A stretch of DNA of 64,000 bases from Paenibacillus harenae. Its GTDB lineage: Bacteria; Bacillota; Bacilli; Paenibacillales; Paenibacillaceae. Shown here piece by piece: positions 8,792-16,555 of the stretch. The notes beneath the pieces are model-generated. The model saw nothing but the letters and a program-made list of their open reading frames with translations, searched no databases and was not told where the DNA came from. Made by a program: the position numbers and the translations under genes. How positions within the stretch are numbered: the first letter of the stretch is position 1; each line of letters opens with the position of its first letter. The stretch is taken from NCBI RefSeq assembly GCF_030812415.1, contig NZ_JAUSST010000003.1, positions 972,163-1,036,162 on the forward strand. The letters are read 5' to 3'.

Positions 8792-9751
8792 ATGGAAATT
8801 GTTAAAATATCGCCGCGCGGCTACTGCTACGGCGTTGTCGATGCGATGGTGCTTGCCTTGCAGACGGCGAAAAACCTGGATTTGCCGCGGCCAATCTATA
8901 TCCTTGGCATGATTGTCCATAATGCTCATGTAACGGAAGCGTTCGAGCAGGAGGGCGTTATTACGCTTGACGGAGCGAACCGTCTGGAGATATTGGATCA
9001 GATCGAAGAAGGCACCGTGATCTTCACGGCGCACGGCGTATCCCCCGAGGTACGCAAGCGCGCGAGGGAGAAGGGGCTGTCTGTCGTTGATGCGACCTGT
9101 CCCGACGTGACGAAGACGCATGACCTTATCCGCGAGAAGACGGCAGAAGGGTATCATATTATTTATATCGGGAAGAAGGGGCATCCCGAGCCGGAAGGCG
9201 CTATCGGAGTTGCGCCGGACATGGTGCATCTGATCGAGAAGGAAGAAGAGATCGAGTCGCTGCAAGTGCCGGAGGGGCGTCTTATCATCACGAACCAGAC
9301 AACGATGTCTCAGTGGGATATCAGGCACATTATTCAGAAGCTGTCGGAGAAGTATCCGTCGGCCGAGGTTCATAATGAGATATGCCTCGCTACCCAGGTG
9401 CGGCAAGAAGCGGTTGCAGGTCAGGCTGGCGGCGCCCAGCTCTGCATCGTCGTAGGCGACCCTCGAAGCAATAACTCGAACCGCCTTGCGCAGGTATCGG
9501 AGGAGATCGCCGGCGTCAAAGCATACCGCGTAGCGGATGTATCCGAGATCGAGCGGGAGTGGCTGATCGGCATCGAGCGGGTAGCCGTGACATCCGGCGC
9601 TTCGACGCCTACGCCGCTTACCAAAGAGGTTATTGCCTACCTGGAGCAGTACGACGACAACAATCCCGACACTTGGGAAATTAAACGCACGGTCAACATG
9701 AACAAACTGCTTCCGAACATTAAAGTGAAGAGTGCGAGCGCTGCCGAGTAA
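8792..9751 (+). CDS. ispH: 4-hydroxy-3-methylbut-2-enyl diphosphate reductase
   Basis: Last enzyme of the MEP isoprenoid pathway; reduces HMBPP to IPP and DMAPP using a [4Fe-4S] cluster. The protein is 319 residues, a normal length. The three cluster cysteines are Cys12 (PRGYCYGV), Cys103 (DATCPDV) and Cys198 (NEICLAT), and the substrate-binding GHPEPEG and TSGASTP motifs are present. An AGCAGGTG-like ribosome site precedes the ATG. It stands alone, 40 bases after the kinase gene and in the same direction, so it could be partly co-transcribed with it. Confidence 0.97.
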   Translation: MEIVKISPRGYCYGVVDAMVLALQTAKNLDLPRPIYILGMIVHNAHVTEAFEQEGVITLDGANRLEILDQIEEGTVIFTAHGVSPEVRKRAREKGLSVVDATCPDVTKTHDLIREKTAEGYHIIYIGKKGHPEPEGAIGVAPDMVHLIEKEEEIESLQVPEGRLIITNQTTMSQWDIRHIIQKLSEKYPSAEVHNEICLATQVRQEAVAGQAGGAQLCIVVGDPRSNNSNRLAQVSEEIAGVKAYRVADVSEIEREWLIGIERVAVTSGASTPTPLTKEVIAYLEQYDDNNPDTWEIKRTVNMNKLLPNIKVKSASAAE

Positions 9752-10127
9752 GCCTCTTACTAATATCATCCAGTCTAAGTCGCAGGCCATTGTCGTGTGC
9801 TCCTTCATTGGAGCAATTCGGCAACGGCCCCTTTTGTCTAGCTGCTCTCACCCAACCTCGACTCGGCAATTGCGCGATAGTTCGATTTAAGGAAACTAAT
9901 TGGTTTGAACAAAGAGAAACCGCTTCATTAGTTCGATTCTGGGAAACTAAAGAGGCGGTTTTGGTACATGGAGCGAAGATGGGCGATTTAATTCGATGAA
10001 ATGGAGCTAAATGGGCATTTCAACGAGTATGGCGAAAATAGTTTGACAAAAGGACACAAACGGGTCTTAATCGTTACAGGGGCTTGAATAAATAAATCAA
10101 GCGTGAAATTTAGAATGAATATTTAGG
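9752..10127. other. Non-coding stretch between ispH and the aroF promoter
   Basis: About 375 bases with no convincing gene. The left part has a small hairpin (TGCTCC/GGAGCA near 9800-9820) but no T run. The middle carries four spaced copies of a degenerate 21-base element, listed separately. Confidence 0.6.
9879..10060. repeat. Four degenerate copies of a 21-base intergenic element
   Basis: Copies start at 9879, 9930, 9990 and 10040. The first two share GTTCGATT and GGAAACTAA and differ at 3 of 21 bases; the third reads ATTCGATGAAATGGAGCTAA and the fourth GTTTGACAAAAGGACACAAA. Spacings are 51, 60 and 50 bases. Sequence flanking the second copy (AAACCGC near 9917, GCGGTTT near 9955) is complementary and could fold around it. 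Confidence 0.6.
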
Positions 10128-10156
10128 TTGACGGTTAACATTTTATCTTGTATATT
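10128..10156 (+). promoter_or_regulatory. Promoter of aroF
   Basis: TTGACG (10128-10133), 17 bases, then TATATT (10151-10156). Transcription would begin near 10163 and give a leader of about 127 bases. Confidence 0.6.
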
Positions 10157-10172
10157 TACTTTAGTGATTAAA

Positions 10173-10220
10173 AGCGTAGAAGCTTCACAGCGTATAAGCT
10201 TAACAGCGTATAAGCGTTGC
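10173..10220 (+). repeat. Three tandem 16-bp repeats in the aroF leader
   Basis: Units start at 10173, 10189 and 10205, built on AGCGTATAAGCTTAAC; the first and second differ at two positions, the second and third at three. They lie between the predicted transcription start and the ribosome site. Confidence 0.8.
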
Positions 10221-10289
10221 AGTACGAATGTTCGGAATTGTTAATAATTGAATAAGGAATAACCAATATAAATTACAGGAGTGATTAAT

Positions 10290-11351
10290 ATGATCGTCAT
10301 TACAAATCCGCAAATTACAGAAGAACGCATTAACGAAATCGTTGCCCACATCGAGAAGTCAGGCGTGCAGGCGCATGTGTCCAGAGGTACGGACCGCACG
10401 GTCATCGGCATAATCGGCAAAGCTGAGCCTACGCTGGCCGAGCATCTGCGCCAGATGAAGGGCGTAGAAAACGTCATAAAGATTTCGAAGTCCTATAAGC
10501 TCGCAAGCCGCGACTTCCATCCGGACGATACGGTCATCGATATTAAGGGTGTAAAGATCGGCGGCAGCAATCTTGTCATTATGGGCGGACCGTGCGCGGT
10601 AGAATCGCCAGAGCAGATCGACGAGATTGCGCGCCTGGTCAAGGCGGCTGGCGGACAGGTGCTTCGGGGCGGCGCGTTCAAACCGCGTACCGGCCCATAC
10701 AGCTTCCAGGGCGTTGGCGTAGAAGGATTGGTCATGATGGCGGAGGCGGGCAAGAAACACGGCTTGCTGACGATTACGGAAGTGATGACGCCGGAATACG
10801 TGGACGTGTGCGCGGAGTATGCCGACATTCTCCAGGTCGGCACGAGGAATATGCAGAACTTCGACCTGCTTCGCAAGCTCGGAACGATTCAGACGCCGGT
10901 GCTGCTGAAGAGAGGCTTCAGCTCTACGTACGACGAGTTCCTGAACGCTGCCGAATACATTCTGGCAGGCGGCAATCCGAACGTCATGCTGTGCGAGCGG
11001 GGAATCCGAACGTTCGAGACTTACACTCGCAACACGCTTGACCTGACCGCCATTCCGGTGCTGCAATCTCTTAGCCATCTGCCTGTTATATCAGATCCGA
11101 GCCACGGTACGGGCCGCCGCGAATTAGTAGAGCCGATGTCGAAAGCATCGGTTGCAGCGGGAGCGAACGGTCTGATCGTGGAAATGCACACCGATCCCGA
11201 CAACTCCATGACTGGCGACGGTGTACAATCGTTGTTCCCGGATCAATTCGCCAACTTGCTGAAGCAATTGGAGCAGCTCGCACCTCTAGTAGGCAAACAG
11301 TTCGATACGCCGAAAGCGCCTGCCGAAGCGTTCAAGGAATGGAAAATTTAA
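10290..11351 (+). CDS. aroF: 3-deoxy-7-phosphoheptulonate (DAHP) synthase
   Basis: First enzyme of the shikimate pathway; condenses phosphoenolpyruvate and erythrose 4-phosphate. The 353-residue protein has an N-terminal ferredoxin-like regulatory domain (about 1-75, MIVITNPQITEE...), then a (beta/alpha)8 barrel with GGPCAVES, KPRTGPYSFQG, LKRGF and PVISDPSHGTGRR. This is the Thermotoga-type arrangement, where the N-terminal domain gives feedback inhibition by Tyr or Phe, and differs from the chorismate-mutase fusion of Bacillus AroA. The ATG at 10290 lies 8 bases after AGGAG; a GTG at 10281 overlaps that site. The leader carries tandem repeats, and a hairpin terminator follows the stop. Confidence 0.95.
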   Translation: MIVITNPQITEERINEIVAHIEKSGVQAHVSRGTDRTVIGIIGKAEPTLAEHLRQMKGVENVIKISKSYKLASRDFHPDDTVIDIKGVKIGGSNLVIMGGPCAVESPEQIDEIARLVKAAGGQVLRGGAFKPRTGPYSFQGVGVEGLVMMAEAGKKHGLLTITEVMTPEYVDVCAEYADILQVGTRNMQNFDLLRKLGTIQTPVLLKRGFSSTYDEFLNAAEYILAGGNPNVMLCERGIRTFETYTRNTLDLTAIPVLQSLSHLPVISDPSHGTGRRELVEPMSKASVAAGANGLIVEMHTDPDNSMTGDGVQSLFPDQFANLLKQLEQLAPLVGKQFDTPKAPAEAFKEWKI

Positions 11352-11358
11352 CATAGTC

Positions 11359-11404
11359 AAAAACGCCGCGTCCCCTTGCTGCAGCAAGGGTGGCGCGGTT
11401 TTTG
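11359..11404 (+). terminator. Terminator after aroF
   Basis: An imperfect but long GC-rich hairpin (AAAAACGCCGCG opposite GGCGCGGTTTTTG, with CCCTTGCTGCAGCAAGGG inside) ends in a T run. Confidence 0.8.
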
Positions 11405-11445
11405 TTATATTGCTTGAGGCGGAATTGTGAACATCTATGCAAACT

Positions 11446-11462
11446 TGTAAGTATACCTTACA
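11446..11462 (+). promoter_or_regulatory. GlnR/TnrA box upstream of glnA
   Basis: TGTAAGTATACCTTACA fits TGTNA-N7-TNACA at every fixed position. A degenerate second copy with an intact TTACA right half ends at 11484. Relative to the predicted transcription start (about 11527) the perfect box centres near -72 and the degenerate one near -51. Confidence 0.8.
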
Positions 11463-11490
11463 TCCCGATAAAAAATACCTTACATAGCTA

Positions 11491-11520
11491 TTGACGGAGA
11501 TGAAACCGTAGTTTTATAAT
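11491..11520 (+). promoter_or_regulatory. Promoter of glnA
   Basis: TTGACG (11491-11496), 18 bases, TATAAT (11515-11520). It lies just downstream of the GlnR/TnrA sites. Confidence 0.65.
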
Positions 11521-11598
11521 AACGTCATGGTTTGGAGCAATTATTGAACAATACTTGTTCAACACAACGCTAATGTTCGGAAATGGAGGAAATTATTT

Positions 11599-13023
11599 AT
11601 GTCAGTTCAAAATGTTTTGGACAATATTAAAGAAAACAGCATTCAGTTCGTGGATTTCCGTTTTGTGGATCTTCTGGGTCATGCTCACCACATCACGCTT
11701 CCAGCTACTGAAGTTGACGCAGACACTTTCGTAAACGGGGTAGCATTCGACGGTTCATCCATCCACGGCTTCCGCGGTATCGAGAATTCCGACATGGTAA
11801 TGATGCCTGATACGGAATCCGTATTTATCGATCCTTTCACAACTCATCCAACATTGAACGTAATGTGTAATATCTATACGCCGGACGGCGAGCGCTACGA
11901 TCGCGATCCGCGCAGTATTGCTCAAAAAGCTGAAGAATTTCTTCAAACGACTGGTATCGGTACGTCCGCATTCTTCGCACCTGAACCAGAATTTTTCATC
12001 TTCGACGAAGTTCGCTACGAAAGCTCGATGAACGCATCTTCCTACGTAGTTGAATCCGAAGAAGCAGCTTGGAACACAAACCGTAAAGAAGAAGGCGGCA
12101 ACCTTGGTTCGAAGATCCCGGTTAAAGGCGGCTACGTTCCGGTAGCACCAGTTGACTCCCAACAAGATCTTCGCAGCGAAATGGTTCGTTTGCTTCAAGA
12201 ATCCGGTCTTCGCGTTGAACGTCATCACCATGAAGTTGCAACGGCTGGCCAAGCGGAAATCAACTTCCGTTTCGATACGCTTACGAAAACAGCCGACAAC
12301 CTGATGAAATTCAAATATATCATTCACAACACAGCTCGCCAATACGGCAAAACGGCTACTTTCATGCCTAAGCCATTGTTCGGCGACAACGGTAGCGGTA
12401 TGCACGTCCATACGTCGATCTTCAACGGCGATTCCCCGTTGTTCTACGACAAAGGCGCTTACGCTAACCTGAGTGAACTCGCTATGCACTACATCGGCGG
12501 CGTACTTTACCACGCTCCGGCTCTAATCGCGATCACGAACCCAAGCACGAACTCGTTCAAACGTCTTGTGCCTGGTTACGAAGCACCGGTTAACCTTGTA
12601 TTCTCGAAAGGCAACCGTTCCGCAGCGATCCGTATTCCAATCGCGGCTGTGACGCCTAAAGGCTGCCGTATCGAGTTCCGTACACCGGACAACACGGCTA
12701 ACCCTTACCTTGCATTCGCGGCTATGCTGCTTGCAGGTCTGGACGGCATTAAGCGCAAGCTTGATCCTGTTGCTCTTGGCTATGGACCATTCGACAAAAA
12801 CATCTATGAATTGCCGGAAGAAGAGAAGAAAGAAATCCGCAGCGTTCCAGGAACGCTTGACGAAGCGCTTAACGCGCTTGAAGCGGACTCCGCATTCTTG
12901 ACTGAAAGCGGCGTATTCACGCAAGAATTCATCGATAACTACGTTGCAATCAAGCGCGCTGAAGCGAAAGCTGTTGCAATTCGTATTCACCCGCACGAAT
13001 TCAGCCTTTACTACGATTGCTAA
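11599..13023 (+). CDS. glnA: Glutamine synthetase, type I
   Basis: ATP-dependent assimilation of ammonium into glutamine. At 474 residues it is longer than the ~444-residue Bacillus GlnA. It shows FVDLLG at the start, AFDGSSI, FAPEPEFFIFD, KPLFGDNGSGMHVHTS, NRSAAIRIP and EFRTPDNTANPYLAFAA. Tyr403 in NIYELPEEE aligns with the tyrosine that GlnE adenylylates in GSI-beta enzymes of enteric and actinobacterial type, and the protein ends in the related ELYY-like SLYYDC. The length and this motif suggest a GSI-beta-like enzyme in a Firmicute, where GlnE is normally absent. A TGGAGGA site precedes the ATG. No glnR lies upstream; control is likely by a distant GlnR/TnrA through the box described. Confidence 0.95.
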   Translation: MSVQNVLDNIKENSIQFVDFRFVDLLGHAHHITLPATEVDADTFVNGVAFDGSSIHGFRGIENSDMVMMPDTESVFIDPFTTHPTLNVMCNIYTPDGERYDRDPRSIAQKAEEFLQTTGIGTSAFFAPEPEFFIFDEVRYESSMNASSYVVESEEAAWNTNRKEEGGNLGSKIPVKGGYVPVAPVDSQQDLRSEMVRLLQESGLRVERHHHEVATAGQAEINFRFDTLTKTADNLMKFKYIIHNTARQYGKTATFMPKPLFGDNGSGMHVHTSIFNGDSPLFYDKGAYANLSELAMHYIGGVLYHAPALIAITNPSTNSFKRLVPGYEAPVNLVFSKGNRSAAIRIPIAAVTPKGCRIEFRTPDNTANPYLAFAAMLLAGLDGIKRKLDPVALGYGPFDKNIYELPEEEKKEIRSVPGTLDEALNALEADSAFLTESGVFTQEFIDNYVAIKRAEAKAVAIRIHPHEFSLYYDC

Positions 13024-13043
13024 TTCCTTAACACTCATCATAT

Positions 13044-13073
13044 GAACGAGTCCCGCAAGGGGCTCGTTTTTTA
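13044..13073 (+). terminator. Terminator after glnA
   Basis: GAACGAGTCCC and GGGGCTCGTTTTTT form a stem 20 bases after the stop codon, followed by T. The rest of 13074-13276 shows only a weak promoter-like pair (TTGATG at 13208, TATTAT at 13230) for serC. Confidence 0.85.
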
Positions 13074-13276
13074 TATTGTCCAGCTGTGCTCACATAAACA
13101 AGGATTGGTCGATAAGCTTTCGCGACACTAAGTCCAAAATCCGAATGTTTTCGACAATTAATTGTCAATACGTTCGACTTTTATACTGTAAATACGCTCA
13201 AAGCACTTGATGCCAACGTTCAAAATTGCTATTATGTCCTTATCATGTATAAAGAATCAAAGGTGGGCTAACGGAA

Positions 13277-14362
13277 ATGACTAGAGCTTTTAATTTTAAC
13301 GCAGGACCAGCCGCTATACCGCTTGAAGTGCTGCAGCAAGCACAGGAGCAGTTCGTCGATTATCACGGAGCGGGTATGTCCATTATGGAGATGTCTCATC
13401 GCAGCGCGCTTTATGAGCAAGTGAACAACGAGGCGCAGTCGCTACTTCGCGAGCTGTACGGCGTTCCTGACAACTACCGCATTTTGTTCGTACAAGGCGG
13501 CGCGAGCACGCAGTTCGCGATGATCCCGCTTAATCTCGTTCGTCCAGGCCGTCCAGGCGCTTATGTGAAGACTGGCGCATGGGCAGACAAAGCGATTAAA
13601 GAAGCGAAGCTTGTTGGTGAAACGGTTATCGCCGCATCGACCGAATCCGACAAATACATGCGCATGCCGACGGCAGAAGAAATCGTCATTCCCGACAATG
13701 CCGCTTACCTCCATGTGACGTCGAACGAAACGATTGGCGGAACGCAGTTCTTCGACTTTCCGCAGACAGGCAACGTACCTCTTATCGCCGATATGTCCAG
13801 CGATATTCTGAGCCGTCCGGTGGATGTCAGCAAGTTCGGTCTTATTTATGCCGGCGCTCAGAAAAACCTTGGTCCATCCGGCGTAACGGTCGTCATTGTA
13901 CGCGATGACTTAATTGCGGAGAGTCCTTCGACAATCCCGACCATGTTCCGTTACAGTACGCATGCATCGAACAACTCGCTTTATAATACGCCGCCTTCCT
14001 TCGCCGTCTACATGGTAAGCCTCGTGCTGAACTGGATCAAAGGAAAGGGCGGCATCGCTCAGATGGATCAGTTCAACCGCGACAAGACAAAGCTGATCTA
14101 CGACAAGATCGACCAAAGCGGAGGCTTCTACATCGGCTGCGCGCAGCCTCAAAGCCGTTCGCTTATGAATATTACGTTCCGTATTCATAGCGAAGAGCTG
14201 GAGAAGCAGTTCATCAAGGAATCCGAGAAGGAAGGTTTCGTTGGCCTCAAGGGACATCGCGACGTTGGCGGCCTTCGCGCCTCGACGTACAACGCGGTTC
14301 CGCTGGAGAGTTGTCAGGCGCTTGCTCAGTTCATGGCCGACTTCCAGAAGCGCAACGGCTAA
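13277..14362 (+). CDS. serC: Phosphoserine aminotransferase
   Basis: PLP enzyme converting 3-phosphohydroxypyruvate to phosphoserine in serine synthesis (and acting in vitamin B6 synthesis in some bacteria). The 361-residue length is typical. It opens with FNFNAGPAAIP, has MEMSHRS, FVQGGASTQFAMIPLNL, the PLP-binding Lys196 in GAQKNLGPSG and GLKGHRDVGGLRAS near the end, all diagnostic of SerC. An AAAGGTGGG ribosome site precedes the ATG. It is a single-gene unit bounded by the glnA terminator and a bidirectional hairpin at its 3' end. Confidence 0.97.
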   Translation: MTRAFNFNAGPAAIPLEVLQQAQEQFVDYHGAGMSIMEMSHRSALYEQVNNEAQSLLRELYGVPDNYRILFVQGGASTQFAMIPLNLVRPGRPGAYVKTGAWADKAIKEAKLVGETVIAASTESDKYMRMPTAEEIVIPDNAAYLHVTSNETIGGTQFFDFPQTGNVPLIADMSSDILSRPVDVSKFGLIYAGAQKNLGPSGVTVVIVRDDLIAESPSTIPTMFRYSTHASNNSLYNTPPSFAVYMVSLVLNWIKGKGGIAQMDQFNRDKTKLIYDKIDQSGGFYIGCAQPQSRSLMNITFRIHSEELEKQFIKESEKEGFVGLKGHRDVGGLRASTYNAVPLESCQALAQFMADFQKRNG

Positions 14363-14382
14363 TCCAGCCTAGCGACAAATAC

Positions 14383-14423
14383 AAAGCGCCATCCCTTCCT
14401 ATGCAGGAGGAGATGGCGCTTCT
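14383..14423. terminator. Hairpin between convergent serC and PhoP-like gene
   Basis: AAGCGCCATC and GATGGCGCTT form a 10-bp stem between two convergent genes. T runs are short on both strands, so efficiency is uncertain. Confidence 0.6.
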
Positions 14424-14436
14424 TCGTCGTCAAGTC

Positions 14437-15153
14437 TTAAGCGAACGACGATTCGGGCATTGCGGGCTCAAGCAGCTTATAACCGACGTTGCGGACCGTC
14501 ATAATATATTCCGGCGTTCTGGCGTTCTTCTCGATCTTATCGCGCAGATGACTGATGTGAACATCGACGATGCGCGTATCGCCGAGGAAGTGGTAGTCCC
14601 AGACGCCGTGCAGCAGCTGCTGGCGACTAAGCACCTTGCCCTTATGCTTGCATAGAAAAAGCAGCAGCTCGAACTCCTTAGGGGTTAGTTCAATCAGTTT
14701 GCCATCAAAATAAACCTCGCGCTGCTCGGCGCGAACATTCAGTCTGCCTATATCATAGGTCGTGTTGTCGGATGTGCCAGGATTCGATTGGATTCGGCGA
14801 AAAACAGCCTGGATACGGGAGACAAGCTCCTGCGGACTGAACGGCTTCGTCATATAATCGTCGGCTCCGTTATCGAGCCCTGCGATCTTATCTGTAACGT
14901 CCTGGAGTGCGGTTAACATGATGACCGGTACGGCGTTGTTCTGCTTGCGAAGCTCCCTGCATACTTGAATGCCGTCCATCTTGGGCAGCATCAGATCAAG
15001 GACGATCAGATCGGGACGGAAAGGACGGAGCATATCGAATACGGCCTCGCCGTCGCTTACGCAGCGGACATCGTAGCCCGAGAGCTTCAGGTTGAATTCG
15101 ATTAACATGGCGATGGAGGGTTCGTCATCGACGACCAATATTTTTTTTCGCAT
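14437..15153 (-). CDS. PhoP-like OmpR-family response regulator without an adjacent kinase
   Basis: A 238-residue DNA-binding regulator. The receiver domain has DDE9-11, phospho-acceptor Asp53 in IVLDLMLPKMDGIQ and YMTKPFSPQEL. The winged helix carries LTPKEFELLLFL, DTRIVDVHISHLRDKIE and TVRNVGYKL. The helix sequences closely resemble those of Bacillus PhoP, which controls phosphate starvation, but no phoR or other kinase lies beside it. It may be a second PhoP paralogue, or be driven by a distant kinase. AAGGAG lies 10 bases before the ATG. Start and fold are certain; target genes are unknown. Confidence 0.88.
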   Translation of the reverse strand: MRKKILVVDDEPSIAMLIEFNLKLSGYDVRCVSDGEAVFDMLRPFRPDLIVLDLMLPKMDGIQVCRELRKQNNAVPVIMLTALQDVTDKIAGLDNGADDYMTKPFSPQELVSRIQAVFRRIQSNPGTSDNTTYDIGRLNVRAEQREVYFDGKLIELTPKEFELLLFLCKHKGKVLSRQQLLHGVWDYHFLGDTRIVDVHISHLRDKIEKNARTPEYIMTVRNVGYKLLEPAMPESSFA

Positions 15154-15298
15154 CGTTACATTTCTCCTTTGCCTTCTAATGATAATGTTAATTATAGAAG
15201 CCGAAATTTCGCGGAAGATTACCGTTACGTAAAATGCATGTAAAAATGGAAGGAAAATTGGTGTATAATTAGCGTTTAGAGAGGTGGGAAAGTGGGTT

Positions 15299-15763
15299 AT
15301 GCCGTTTCATATCGTATTGGTAGAGCCGGAGATTCCGGCCAACACAGGCAATATTTCGCGCACATGCGCGGCTACGGGCACGCATCTGCATCTCGTCAGG
15401 CCGCTAGGCTTCGACACGGATGACCGTACGCTCAAGAGAGCCGGGCTCGATTATTGGCATTCGGTCCATATCGAATATCATGATTCGTTCGACGAGGTGC
15501 TCGAGCTTTACCCGGAGGGACGTTTCTTCTATGCCAGCACGAGAGCTACGAAGCCTTATTCGGATTTTGAATACCGCGACGGGGATTTCTTCGTATTCGG
15601 CAAAGAAACGAAGGGGCTGCCGCAGGAACTGATCGAAGCGAATCTCGATACCTGCATCCGCATGCCGATGACGGACAAGGTTCGTTCGCTTAATTTGTCC
15701 AACTCCGCCGCTATCGTCGTGTACGAGGCGCTCAGACAGACCGGATTCAAGGGGCTTTATTAA
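15299..15763 (+). CDS. trmL: tRNA (cytidine(34)-2'-O)-methyltransferase
   Basis: SPOUT-fold methyltransferase that 2'-O-methylates the wobble base of certain leucine tRNAs using S-adenosylmethionine. The 154-residue protein begins HIVLVEPEIPANTGNISRTCAAT, then LVRPLGF and, in the trefoil knot, FVFGKETKGLP, IRMPMTDKVRSLNLSNSAAIVVYEALRQ. The ATG at 15299 is chosen over GTG at 15284 because family members start at this point; GAGGTGG lies 11 bases upstream. An extended -10 (TGTATAAT, ending 15269) is visible. It stands alone. Confidence 0.95.
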   Translation: MPFHIVLVEPEIPANTGNISRTCAATGTHLHLVRPLGFDTDDRTLKRAGLDYWHSVHIEYHDSFDEVLELYPEGRFFYASTRATKPYSDFEYRDGDFFVFGKETKGLPQELIEANLDTCIRMPMTDKVRSLNLSNSAAIVVYEALRQTGFKGLY

Positions 15764-15920
15764 GATCGAACGATTGTATGAACAAACCTTCACTCATTTG
15801 TTGCAGGATATTAAGAAAATATGAATGAAGGAAGGAAATGCTGAATTATCATCGAAACACTATAATGCATAGGTTTCTCAGGTTAGGACTTGCGAATAAA
15901 GACACAAAAGAGGTGAAATG

Positions 15921-16169
15921 ATGAAACCAGCAGGAGTAGTAAGAAAAGTGGATCAGCTTGGCCGTATTGTGCTTCCGAAATCGTTACGTAAACGTTATCT
16001 GATGAACGAGGGCGACCCTGTCGAAATTTTCGTCCAAGGCGACCATATCATATTGGAACGTTACCGGCCCAAATGCGTATTTTGCGGCTCTATGAACGAG
16101 GTTAGAGATTTCAAGGAACGTTATTTATGCGGTGTATGCGTAGAGGAAATGGGACAGCTCCGTCGTTAA
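15921..16169 (+). CDS. AbrB/SpoVT-type transition regulator with Cys4 tail
   Basis: An 82-residue swapped-hairpin DNA-binding protein. Residues 1-50 (PAGVVRKVDQLGRIVLPKSLRK...ILERYRP) are a clear AbrB N-terminal domain. The C-terminal part differs from Bacillus AbrB: it has Cys52, Cys55, Cys70 and Cys73 in two CxxC pairs (CVFC, CGVC), likely a small zinc-binding unit in place of the AbrB multimerisation domain. The ATG at 15921 is preferred to 15918 because AGGTG is only 2 bases from the latter. AbrB proteins repress post-exponential genes; the targets here are unknown. A perfect terminator follows. Confidence 0.88.
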   Translation: MKPAGVVRKVDQLGRIVLPKSLRKRYLMNEGDPVEIFVQGDHIILERYRPKCVFCGSMNEVRDFKERYLCGVCVEEMGQLRR

Positions 16170-16197
16170 TTAACCGTTGACCAATTAAGGCGATAAC

Positions 16198-16247
16198 AAA
16201 AAAAGCTTCTCGTGAGGGCATGTTGCTCTCGGAGAAGCTTTTTTTTA
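16198..16247 (+). terminator. Terminator after the abrB-like gene
   Basis: AAAAAAGCTTCTC and GAGAAGCTTTTTTTT give a long stem with flanking A and T runs, so it may work in both directions. Confidence 0.9.
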
Positions 16248-16326
16248 AAATATAGGAAAGTAGTATAAGTTTCACTCTTATACGCAAGCCTATATTTCAC
16301 CGCGAAACGATCGCTATTGCTCTCGC

Positions 16327-16425
16327 TTACAGGCCTTTGGTTTTGTCGTCATTGTAGGAGCTTGTCAGCATCGCCGTAATGAACAACGCAAACACGGTCA
16401 TAACAATAAGAAAGTTCATGTGCAT
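16327..16425 (-). CDS. Small membrane protein, 32 residues
   Basis: A short ORF encoding MHMNFLIVMTVFALFITAML followed by TSSYNDDKTKGL. Residues 4-21 form a single membrane helix and the tail is charged. A GGAGGTG ribosome site sits on the minus strand at about 16428-16434, 4 bases from the first ATG and 10 from the second in-frame ATG (16419). A TATAAT hexamer lies about 25 bases further upstream. I do not recognise the family. The spacing, promoter and clean hydrophobic profile make it a likely real gene, but the evidence is only from sequence signals. It lies between the abrB-like gene and a divergent aminotransferase. Confidence 0.6.
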   Translation of the reverse strand: MHMNFLIVMTVFALFITAMLTSSYNDDKTKGL

Positions 16426-16555
16426 TGCACCTCCAATTGGCTTCTTATATTATAACCAACGAACGGGAAAAAGAAAACTTTAAAAGTTGTGAACACATTG
16501 TTAACATAAGAGTAGATCATGAAAACAGGTTATGACCACAAGGAGGGCAATACGG

